A DNA stretch of 9,319 nt from DATJBC01 sp035515515. Its GTDB lineage: Bacteria > Actinomycetota > Acidimicrobiia > Acidimicrobiales > UBA8190. The translations under genes and the position numbers were made by a program. The stretch's first letter is position 1. Every line of letters starts with the position of its first letter. The DNA lies in contig DATJBC010000276.1 of NCBI GenBank assembly GCA_035515515.1, forward strand, positions 1 through 9,319. Reading direction: 5' to 3'. Under the pieces are notes generated by a model that made no database searches, had not been told where the DNA came from, and saw only the letters and a program-made list of their open reading frames with translations. Positions 1-5,235 of the stretch are shown one piece after another.

Positions 1-1115
1 GCCACATGGTCGAAGAACCCGTCGTTCTCGTCGTACATGATGAAGAGCACGGTCTTCTTCCACACCGTGGGGTTGGACAGAAGCGTGAGAAGGACCTGGG
101 CCGTGTACCACTCCCCCAGCGCGGAGGGCGCCGGGGGGTGCTCGTCGTAGCCGACGGGCGGGATGATCCACGACACGGCGGGAAGCTTGTTGTGCTTGAC
201 GTCGTACGCGAACCGGTTGACCCCCGGTGTGGTGTACGCACCCCCCACCACGTTGACCCCGTGGTACAGAAAGGCGTTCTTGTAGAGCTTGCCGCTGCGC
301 TTGTGCTGGTACTGCTTGAAATACATGAGGGGGTTCTTGCACAGGACCATGGAGTCGCCCCCCCCGGGGGTGTACTGCCTGCCGTGGGGGTTGTAGACGC
401 GCCACGAGATGTTGTGCTCCTCGAGCACCTCGGGCATGGTCGGCCAGGTGCAGGTGAATTCCACGTCGTTGTCGGTGTTGGTGACCAGGACGGGCCCCCC
501 GTGGGCGCCCGTGGGGTCGAGGGTGCCGGTCATCTGCATGAGACGGTTCGGGTGGGTCGGCCCGAGCACCGAGCAGAAGTAGTTGTCGCAGATGGTGAAG
601 GCCTGGGCGAGCGCGAAGTAGAAGGGGATGTCGTTCCGGGTGTAGTAGCCCATCGTGGTCGTGCCGAAGGCCGGGCCCTCGTACTGGCTCGAGACGTGCG
701 TGGACACGAACCTGTCCATCGCCCCGTTGTTCCACGACAGGTGCTCGCCCTTCCACGTATGGTCGAGATCCGACGTGCACTCGGCATCGGAATCGCTCGT
801 GTCGAGGTGGAAGGGCAGCAGGGTGCTGCTGGCGCCCCCCGGCCACGCCTGCTGGAAGGCCGACGACGGGGTGTCGAACCCGTCCACGCTTCCCAGGGTG
901 CCGAAGTAGTGGTCGAAGGATCGGTTCTCGTGCATGAGGAAGATCACGTGCTCGACGGCACCCAGGTCCGACCCGGCGGGCTCCATCGACGTCGCCGCCT
1001 TCACCACGCGGTGGGCGTTCTTCCGCATCAACTGTGAAGCCGGCCCCCCCAAGGCGATGGCCGCCCCCAGTCCCCCTGCCAGCACCTGCCTGCGGTCGAG
1101 CCGCTCCCCTGTCAT
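1..1115 (-). CDS. Secreted phospholipase C / phosphoesterase family protein, 3' truncated by window edge
   Basis: The reading frame is open from the ATG at 1115 to the window edge (371 codons plus two bases), so the C-terminus is missing. Residues 1-30 look like a Tat signal: twin Arg at R8-R9 (DRRQVL) followed by a Gly/Ala/Leu-rich hydrophobic stretch. The mature part carries the phospholipase C (Pfam phosphoesterase) signatures: EHVIFLMHENRSFDHYFGTL at about 55-74, GPTHPNR at 185-191, YDEHPP at 323-328 and YDENDGFFDH at 361-370. In this family, acidic, Asn and His residues of these motifs bind metal, and the Thr of the PNR motif (T187) is the likely nucleophile. It resembles mycobacterial PlcA-D, which hydrolyse phospholipids outside the cell. 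The likely role is phospholipid or phosphate-ester hydrolysis after export; the substrate is not determinable. No good Shine-Dalgarno precedes the ATG. CACGAT (minus strand, 1127-1122) could be a weak -10 for a leaderless start. Confidence 0.93.
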   Translation of the reverse strand, partial: MTGERLDRRQVLAGGLGAAIALGGPASQLMRKNAHRVVKAATSMEPAGSDLGAVEHVIFLMHENRSFDHYFGTLGSVDGFDTPSSAFQQAWPGGASSTLLPFHLDTSDSDAECTSDLDHTWKGEHLSWNNGAMDRFVSTHVSSQYEGPAFGTTTMGYYTRNDIPFYFALAQAFTICDNYFCSVLGPTHPNRLMQMTGTLDPTGAHGGPVLVTNTDNDVEFTCTWPTMPEVLEEHNISWRVYNPHGRQYTPGGGDSMVLCKNPLMYFKQYQHKRSGKLYKNAFLYHGVNVVGGAYTTPGVNRFAYDVKHNKLPAVSWIIPPVGYDEHPPAPSALGEWYTAQVLLTLLSNPTVWKKTVLFIMYDENDGFFDHV

Positions 1116-1128
1116 CCCCGCATCGTGG

Positions 1129-1161
1129 CACGAAACGTTCGCGAAAACATCACGAAAAATT
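1129..1161. repeat. Three tandem 11-bp direct repeats, candidate regulator binding site upstream of phospholipase C
   Basis: On the plus strand three consecutive 11-mers read CACGAAACGTT (1129-1139), CGCGAAAACAT (1140-1150) and CACGAAAAATT (1151-1161). Seven of 11 positions are identical in all three (C.CGAAA...T), and position 2 is always a purine. The array ends 14 nt before the phospholipase ATG and is AT-rich compared with its surroundings. Tandem repeats with 11-bp spacing are the usual operator form for OmpR/PhoB-type response regulators such as actinobacterial PhoP. The sequence here is not the published PhoP box, so only the geometry matches. Binding by any protein is inference. Confidence 0.55.
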
Positions 1162-1207
1162 TCCCCCGTGTTGTGATGGCGGCGTCTCGTCAATTCAGAC
1201 GATGCCG

Positions 1208-1234
1208 CCCGGCCACGGGGGCCATGGGGCCGGG
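1208..1234. terminator. Possible hairpin downstream of the PH-like gene
   Basis: CCCGGCC (1208-1214) and GGCCGGG (1228-1234) are perfect inverted repeats around a 13-nt loop. They lie about 40 nt past the stop codon of the minus-strand PH-like gene and before the phospholipase promoter. There is no U-tract, and such inverted repeats are common by chance at this GC content, so termination is only a possibility. Confidence 0.25.
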
Positions 1235-1274
1235 CCAGGTGGGCGGGCCCCCTGTGCAGGAGGGGGCGGGCGCC

Positions 1275-1652
1275 TCAGACCACGGGGGCGCGCCCCGGGC
1301 CGCCTTCGTCGGAGGCGATGCCGGCGCGGGCGCGGATGGTGCGCTCCACGGCCTCGGGGTCGTCGGGGGTGATGAAGGGCTTGACCCGCCGCCCCAGGTC
1401 GAGGATGAGGCCGACCTGCTTGCCGGGCCGGCCCGGGTCGAGGCTGGCCCAGTAGCCGGGGTTGGCCGACCCCCAGATGCGCGCCCGCCCGGTGAGGGTG
1501 CCCATGGCCACCCTGCGGACGCCCTTGATCGTGCCGTAGGGGATGCGCTTGGTCCCCCAGGGGAAGTAGTAGGCGCGGATCTGCAGCTCGGTCGGCGTGC
1601 AGCGGATCCAGCGGTCCCGGTAGTCGCCCCCGTCCGTGCCCTTCGGCGCCAT
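1275..1652 (-). CDS. Small PH-domain-like protein of unknown function
   Basis: This encodes 125 residues. The segment from about 13 to 110 has the alternating strand pattern and conserved style of bacterial PH-like domains: a start such as RCTPTELQI, then YYFPWGTKRIPY with an aromatic/Gly/Lys turn, an I-x-x-V step, a long basic middle, and an ending FITPDDPEAVERTIRARAG that would form the closing helix. No signal peptide or membrane segment is visible, so it is probably cytoplasmic or peripheral. The last 15 residues are Gly/Pro-rich and probably disordered. The start at 1652 is chosen because TACAGT (1666-1661, minus) stands 8 nt before the ATG and no Shine-Dalgarno is present, which indicates a leaderless transcript. 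Function is unknown; bacterial PH-like proteins are poorly characterised. The domain call is from pattern only and could be wrong. Confidence 0.7.
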   Translation of the reverse strand: MAPKGTDGGDYRDRWIRCTPTELQIRAYYFPWGTKRIPYGTIKGVRRVAMGTLTGRARIWGSANPGYWASLDPGRPGKQVGLILDLGRRVKPFITPDDPEAVERTIRARAGIASDEGGPGRAPVV

Positions 1653-1660
1653 CGGGCGAG

Positions 1661-1666
1661 ACTGTA
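1661..1666 (-). promoter_or_regulatory. -10 box (TACAGT) of the PH-like gene, leaderless start
   Basis: Read on the minus strand, TACAGT matches the actinobacterial TANNNT -10 consensus. It sits 8 nt before the ATG at 1652, which would place the transcription start at or within a base or two of the A of ATG. The following bases are nearly the same as those after the -10 of the monooxygenase gene near 7472. Confidence 0.6.
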
Positions 1667-1669
1667 TCG

Positions 1670-1702
1670 CCGGCGTCGCCGGCGGGCCGCCGGCGACGCC
1701 GG
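1670..1702. promoter_or_regulatory. 33-bp palindrome overlapping the -35 position of the PH-like gene, candidate operator
   Basis: The left arm CCGGCGTCGCCGGCGG (1670-1685) and right arm CCGCCGGCGACGCCGG (1687-1702) are perfect reverse complements around a single central G at 1686. All 16 pairs match. The palindrome starts 3 nt upstream of the TACAGT -10 of the minus-strand gene and covers its -35 position. If the promoter call is right, the palindrome is not transcribed with that gene and would act as DNA, for example as a dimeric repressor operator. It could instead be a stable hairpin or a repetitive extragenic palindrome. Confidence 0.5.
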
Positions 1703-1894
1703 GCCTCGGCGAGAGCGGCCGCCGGCCGGCTCCGGGGCTAGGCGCCCCATTCGGGGCCCTTCACAACGACGGCCACGGCCCGCGTCCGGCCGTCGCGCCC
1801 GGTGGCCACCGGGGCCGGCGCGCCGGTGTGGTTGGCCCGGTATTGACCTTCGGTTGGCGGCGCTGTGACCCCTGCGCAGGAAGCTGTCCGCGAC

Positions 1895-1902
1895 AGGGAG
1901 GG
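1895..1902 (+). promoter_or_regulatory. Shine-Dalgarno sequence of the Cys-rich protein gene
   Basis: AGGGAGGG lies 5 nt before the ATG at 1908 and fixes that start. A TTGACC at 1843-1848 is a possible -35, but no convincing -10 follows at the right distance. Confidence 0.6.
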
Positions 1903-1907
1903 CCGCC

Positions 1908-2222
1908 ATGAAGCTCACGCCGATGCCGCTGTGTCCGGGGACCGTCATCGTCCACCGCGACGACGCCATGACCTGCACCAGCCACCGCTGCCCCAAGCAG
2001 CTGACCCGGGGGGACTGGTTCAAGATCCATGCCAGCTTCGTCCCCTGCTCGGTCGCCCACGGCGCGTCCGACTGCCCCGACTGTGCGTTCGGGACCGTGG
2101 TGGTGGACCTGGCCGCCCGCCGGCGGGCCCGCTTCGGCGATCATCCGTCCATGCAGTGCCTCGTGGACGACGAGGACGCGCCTGTCATCCCCCTGCGCCG
2201 CGTGGCGCGGCTGGCGCGCTAG
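1908..2222 (+). CDS. Cys-rich small protein of unknown function
   Basis: I do not recognise this 104-residue protein. It has seven cysteines: C9, C23, C28, C47, C56, C59 and C84. The C23-x4-C28 pair and the C56-P-D-C59 knuckle could bind a zinc ion, with H26, H41 or H51 as other possible ligands. There is no signal peptide or membrane segment. The C-terminal third is basic (LAARRRARFGD, then LRRVARLAR). The strong Shine-Dalgarno 5 nt upstream and the compact, stop-bounded frame support a real gene. It diverges from the PH-like gene across 255 bp and converges on the P450 pair. A zinc-ribbon-like regulatory or nucleic-acid-binding role is possible but is inference only. Confidence 0.7.
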   Translation: MKLTPMPLCPGTVIVHRDDAMTCTSHRCPKQLTRGDWFKIHASFVPCSVAHGASDCPDCAFGTVVVDLAARRRARFGDHPSMQCLVDDEDAPVIPLRRVARLAR

Positions 2223-2249
2223 GAACCGCCCGCCCGGGTGACACCCCGA

Positions 2250-2260
2250 GCCGTGACGGC
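2250..2260. terminator. Weak hairpin in the convergent gap between the Cys-rich gene and the P450 pair
   Basis: GCCGT and ACGGC pair around a single G, nested in GAGCC (2248-2252) with GGCTC (2263-2267). It lies in the 171-bp gap where two genes converge, a sensible place for a terminator. No U-tract is seen on either strand, so the call is weak. Confidence 0.25.
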
Positions 2261-2393
2261 CGGGCTCAGAGGCCGCGCTTGCGCCGTTCCCGGCGGACCC
2301 GGAGCACGGCGAGGAGCTTGCGGAGGATGAAGCTCACGGGGCCAGCTTACGGCGGCGGGGCGGCCCGCACGTGTCGGAGACGCCCGCGGGGGC

Positions 2394-3644
2394 TCACCGG
2401 AACCTGGCCAGCACCGGCAGGTGCTTCACCCCGCCCACGAAGTTCGCCTGCGCGTGCTCGGGATCGCCGTCGAGGGTGATGTCCTCCACGGCAGCCAGCA
2501 GCTTGGGCAGGATGGTCCGGATCTCGCGCCGGGCGAAGGTGGAGCCCAGGCAGAAGTGCTCCCCGCCTCCGAAGGCGAGCGTGCGGTTGGCGTTGGGTCG
2601 CGTGACGTCGAAGCGCATGGGCTCGTCGAAGACCCGCTCGTCACGGTTCGCCGACGGGTAGGAGAGCAGGAGGCGGTCCCCGGCGGGCACCCGTACCCCC
2701 GACAGCACGGCGGGCTCGGTCAGGTAGCGCAGGAAGTGGCGGACCGGCGAGGTCCAGCGGATCATCTCCTCCGCCGCGTTGGGGACCAGCGAGGGGTCCT
2801 GCTGCAGCGCCCGCACCTGCGCGGGGTGCCGGATGAGCGCCTCGAGCCCGCCCGTCAGGGCGAACGAGGTCGTGTCGTGGCCCGCCGTGGCCACGATCGT
2901 GAAGTACCACATGGTGGCGTGCCGGTCCATGGGGCAGCCGCCCACCTCGGCGTTGGCGATCACGGTGGCCAGGTCGTCGGCGGGATGGGCGCGACGCTCG
3001 GCCGCGAGGGTGGCGAAGTACTCCTCGAACTCGCCGATCGTCTCGGTGATCATGGTGAACGGGTCGCTCAGGTCCCCCAGGTACTCGGGGTCGGCCGCAC
3101 CGAAGAGGCCCTGGGTCAGCCGGAGCATGGTGGCCTCGTCCTCGGCCGGCACGCCGAAGATGCTCATGATCACCCGGAGGGTGTAGGGGACGGCGATGTC
3201 CTGGGCGAAGTCGCAACGCCCCCCGAGCTCGCGGAACCGGTCGACGAAATGCTCGGCGATGGCGTCGATGGCCGCCTGGCGCTGGGACACCGCACGCGGC
3301 CGGAACCAGGTGTTGGCCACGGCGCGGTGCTCGCGGTGCTCGACCCCGTCCATGTGGATGAGCGTCTTGGGCTCGATGCCAAGGGTGCCCAACATCTCGA
3401 ACTGCATGTCGGGGCCGAGGACCGAGTTCCGCGTGTTGAGGAACCGGTCGTTGTGGCGCGACACGTCGAAGACGTCCTCGTAGCGGGTCACGGCCCAGAA
3501 CGGTGTGTAGCCCTCCGCCTCCACCCGCAGCACCGGTGCGTCCGCCCGCAGGTCTGCGGCCACGGCGTGCCAGGTCTCCTGGTCGGCGTAGGCGAGGGGA
3601 TCGATGAAGATCGCCCCGCGGGTGTCTTCGTGGGTCACGGTCAT
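2394..3644 (-). CDS. Cytochrome P450 (second gene of the P450 pair)
   Basis: This is a full-length 416-residue bacterial class I P450, soluble and without a membrane anchor. The I-helix oxygen-binding motif is AGHDTTS at 254-260 (acid D257, alcohol T258). The K-helix ExxR is E293-R296. The heme loop is FGGGEHFCLG at 358-367, with C365 as the axial thiolate ligand. Such enzymes hydroxylate substrates with O2 and two electrons from a ferredoxin and reductase; neither partner is encoded here. It follows the P450 at 3672-4919 by 27 nt on the same strand, so the two are probably cotranscribed. The start at 3644 is fixed by a strong AGGAGG repeat 5-8 nt upstream. The style of the K-helix to heme region recalls actinobacterial CYP125/CYP142-like steroid and terpenoid P450s, but assigning a family from memory is uncertain. 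Confidence 0.95.
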   Translation of the reverse strand: MTVTHEDTRGAIFIDPLAYADQETWHAVAADLRADAPVLRVEAEGYTPFWAVTRYEDVFDVSRHNDRFLNTRNSVLGPDMQFEMLGTLGIEPKTLIHMDGVEHREHRAVANTWFRPRAVSQRQAAIDAIAEHFVDRFRELGGRCDFAQDIAVPYTLRVIMSIFGVPAEDEATMLRLTQGLFGAADPEYLGDLSDPFTMITETIGEFEEYFATLAAERRAHPADDLATVIANAEVGGCPMDRHATMWYFTIVATAGHDTTSFALTGGLEALIRHPAQVRALQQDPSLVPNAAEEMIRWTSPVRHFLRYLTEPAVLSGVRVPAGDRLLLSYPSANRDERVFDEPMRFDVTRPNANRTLAFGGGEHFCLGSTFARREIRTILPKLLAAVEDITLDGDPEHAQANFVGGVKHLPVLARFR

Positions 3645-3649
3645 CGGTT

Positions 3650-3658
3650 CCTCCTCCT
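3650..3658 (-). promoter_or_regulatory. Strong Shine-Dalgarno before the second P450 gene
   Basis: The minus strand reads AGGAGGAGG with 5 nt to the ATG at 3644. It fills most of the short gap after the upstream P450 stop and fits internal translation initiation on a two-gene transcript. Confidence 0.75.
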
Positions 3659-3671
3659 CTCGGTTCGGGCC

Positions 3672-4919
3672 TCAGTGCCGGGAGCCGGCGGGCACGGTGA
3701 TGGGCACGTGGCTGTAGCCCCGTACCGTGCTCGTGTGGAGCAGCACGGCGGCGTCGATGTCGACGGACCACGTCGGGTAGCGCGCCAGCGTCTCCTCGAG
3801 GGCGATCCGGCCCTCCATGCGGGCCAGGGCGGCGCCCAGGCAGAAGTGCACGCCGTAGCCGAAGGAGAGGTGCGCGTCGAAGCGGCGGTGGATGTCGAAG
3901 CGGTCGGGGTCGGGGAAGGCCCGCTCGTCGCGGCCCGCCGAGGCCGTGAGCAGGAGCACCTTGGCGTCGGCCGGGACGGTCGTCCCGTAGAGCTCGACGG
4001 GCGCCGTCAGCCAGCGCCCCTGGACCGGCGACGGCGCCTCGAAGCGCAGGAGCTCCTCCACCGCGTTGGGGACGAGCGCCGGGTCGGCGGCCAGCTCGGC
4101 ACGCTGGCCCGGATGCCGGTCGAGGACGACGGCCGCCCAGCTGAGCAGCCGGGCCACCGTCTCGGTCCCCGCGCTGATGATGAGCAGGGCGAACTCGCCG
4201 GCCTCGGAGCGGGTCAGCCGGCGGGTCGACCCGTCGGCCTCGGCGATCTCGGCGTGCAGCAGGTCGGTGAGCATGTCGTCGGCCGGCTCCGCGGCGCGCC
4301 GGTCGAACTGCCCCTCCATGTAGCCCCAGAGCCAGCCCATGGCCTGGGCGGAGACGTCGTTGACCATGCCGGTGCGGGGGTCGAGGTGGAACAGCTGGTC
4401 GATGTGGTGGCGCACGGAATCACGGTCGCCGGGCGGCACCCCCAGCAGCGCGGCGATCACCGTGGCCGGGAGGTGCGCGGCGAAGTCGGCGACGTAGTCG
4501 AAGCGGGCCGAGCCCGCCTGGGCGTCGAGCAGCCCTGCGCACACGGCCCGGATCTGGTCCTCGAGCTCGGCCACCCGCCGGGGGGTGAAGGCCCGGGACA
4601 CGAGCCGTCGCAGGCGGGTGTGCTCGGGCGGGTCGAGAAAGATCATGAGTCCCTCGCGCAGGCGCTCGGCCGTCATGAGCTCGAGCACCGTGCCGTGGGC
4701 CGAGCTGAAGAGCTTCGGGTCGCGATGGGCGCGCTCCACGTCCTCGAAGCGGCTGAGCGCCCAGAAGTCGAGGCGCTCGTCGTAGTAGAGGGGCGCCTCG
4801 TCCCGCATCCGCCGCCAGATGGGATGAGGGTCGGCCTTGAGCGAGTCGTCCAGGGGGTCCCAACGGAGATCCGCGGGCTGCCCGGCGGGAGCAGACGTCC
4901 CGGCGCCGGTCACGGCCAC
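3672..4919 (-). CDS. Cytochrome P450 (first gene of the P450 pair)
   Basis: Full-length soluble P450 of 415 residues from the GTG at 4919. The I-helix is SAGTETV (A250-G251-x-E253-T254), the ExxR is E289-R292, and the heme loop is FGYGVHFCLG at 353-362 with C360 as ligand. The DPPEHTRLRRLVSRAFTPR block at 96-114 is the standard bacterial C-helix region. No redox partner is encoded nearby. The start is uncertain: no Shine-Dalgarno precedes 4919. TACGGT (4925-4920, minus) lies 6 nt before a second in-frame GTG at 4913, so a leaderless start at 4913, two codons shorter, is at least as likely. It leads the pair with the P450 at 2394-3644 and diverges from a small ORF at 4970. Substrate is unknown; a steroid or terpenoid hydroxylase is plausible from context only. 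Confidence 0.95.
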   Translation of the reverse strand: MAVTGAGTSAPAGQPADLRWDPLDDSLKADPHPIWRRMRDEAPLYYDERLDFWALSRFEDVERAHRDPKLFSSAHGTVLELMTAERLREGLMIFLDPPEHTRLRRLVSRAFTPRRVAELEDQIRAVCAGLLDAQAGSARFDYVADFAAHLPATVIAALLGVPPGDRDSVRHHIDQLFHLDPRTGMVNDVSAQAMGWLWGYMEGQFDRRAAEPADDMLTDLLHAEIAEADGSTRRLTRSEAGEFALLIISAGTETVARLLSWAAVVLDRHPGQRAELAADPALVPNAVEELLRFEAPSPVQGRWLTAPVELYGTTVPADAKVLLLTASAGRDERAFPDPDRFDIHRRFDAHLSFGYGVHFCLGAALARMEGRIALEETLARYPTWSVDIDAAVLLHTSTVRGYSHVPITVPAGSRH

Positions 4920-4925
4920 ACCGTA
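4920..4925 (-). promoter_or_regulatory. Candidate -10 box (TACGGT) for the P450 pair
   Basis: TACGGT on the minus strand fits TANNNT. It directly abuts the GTG at 4919 and stands 6 nt before the GTG at 4913, the spacing expected of a leaderless transcript beginning at 4913. Confidence 0.4.
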
Positions 4926-4955
4926 GCCGTCGCGTCCGCTGCGCCCCTTGTGCCG

Positions 4956-4961
4956 TAGGCT
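4956..4961 (+). promoter_or_regulatory. Candidate -10 box (TAGGCT) for the small divergent ORF
   Basis: TAGGCT fits TANNNT and lies 8 nt before the GTG at 4970, consistent with a leaderless start. No clear -35 is seen 17 nt upstream. Confidence 0.35.
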
Positions 4962-4969
4962 GCACCGAC

Positions 4970-5188
4970 GTGGCGTCGCGCTACCGGCGGGGATACACGG
5001 GGCGCGACTATCACGTCACGGGGGGCCACGAAGCCGAGGCCGAGGCCGCGCAGCGCGCCAAGGACCCGACCCGACTGGGACTGTTCGTGCTGCGGCTCCT
5101 CGGCTTCGGCGGCACGGTGCGCCGGGAGCGGCCCCGCGGCGCCTCCTCGCCCCGGCACCAGCACCCCCGCCATCCCGACGCCACCTGA
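4970..5188 (+). CDS. Possible small basic protein, 72 aa, unknown
   Basis: I do not recognise this protein. From the GTG it encodes 72 residues: a basic, Tyr-rich start (VASRYRRGYTGRDYH), an Ala/Glu-rich helical stretch at about 20-30, a short hydrophobic segment LGLFVLRLLGFGG at about 36-48, and an Arg/Pro/His-rich tail that is probably disordered. It fills most of the gap between two minus-strand P450 genes, where no other gene explains the DNA. A TAGGCT -10-like box 8 nt upstream supports a leaderless start. It has no Shine-Dalgarno and no known domain, so it may be a chance ORF in GC-rich DNA. The hydrophobic stretch is too short for a secure membrane segment. Confidence 0.4.
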   Translation: MASRYRRGYTGRDYHVTGGHEAEAEAAQRAKDPTRLGLFVLRLLGFGGTVRRERPRGASSPRHQHPRHPDAT

Positions 5189-5196
5189 CCGAGGCC

Positions 5197-5211
5197 GCCG
5201 GCGCAGCCGGC
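5197..5211. terminator. Short GC hairpin between the small ORF and the third P450
   Basis: GCCGGC-GCA-GCCGGC forms a 6-bp stem with a 3-nt loop in the 47-bp gap where the small plus ORF and the minus-strand P450 converge. There is no U-tract. It could serve as a terminator for either gene, but it is weak evidence. Confidence 0.3.
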
Positions 5212-5235
5212 CGGTGCCCCAGGCGTGCGAGCCTG

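Noticed and set aside
6..1037. Plus-strand 343-codon open frame opposite the phospholipase
   Set aside because: The minus strand encodes a clear phospholipase C in this region; the plus frame is a GC-driven mirror.
1815..1826. 12-bp perfect palindrome CCGGCGCGCCGG in the divergent gap before the Cys-rich gene
   Set aside because: It is pure G/C and short, and such palindromes are frequent by chance in DNA of this composition.
1843..1848. TTGACC as a sigma-70-type -35 for the Cys-rich gene
   Set aside because: No acceptable -10 hexamer is found 16-18 nt downstream, so a promoter could not be supported.
2266..2337. 23-codon minus-strand frame (GTG start, VSFILRKLLAVLRV then basic residues) just downstream of the P450 pair
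   Set aside because: It is hydrophobic then basic like some small membrane peptides, but it has no Shine-Dalgarno and no -10, and the length is within chance. Conservation in relatives would be needed to accept it.
2421..4958. Plus-strand 845-codon open frame antisense to both P450 genes
   Set aside because: It lies opposite two unmistakable P450s with complete motifs. Its translation is a low-complexity Val/Gly/Arg/His mix with no domain, as expected from mirrored third-position GC.
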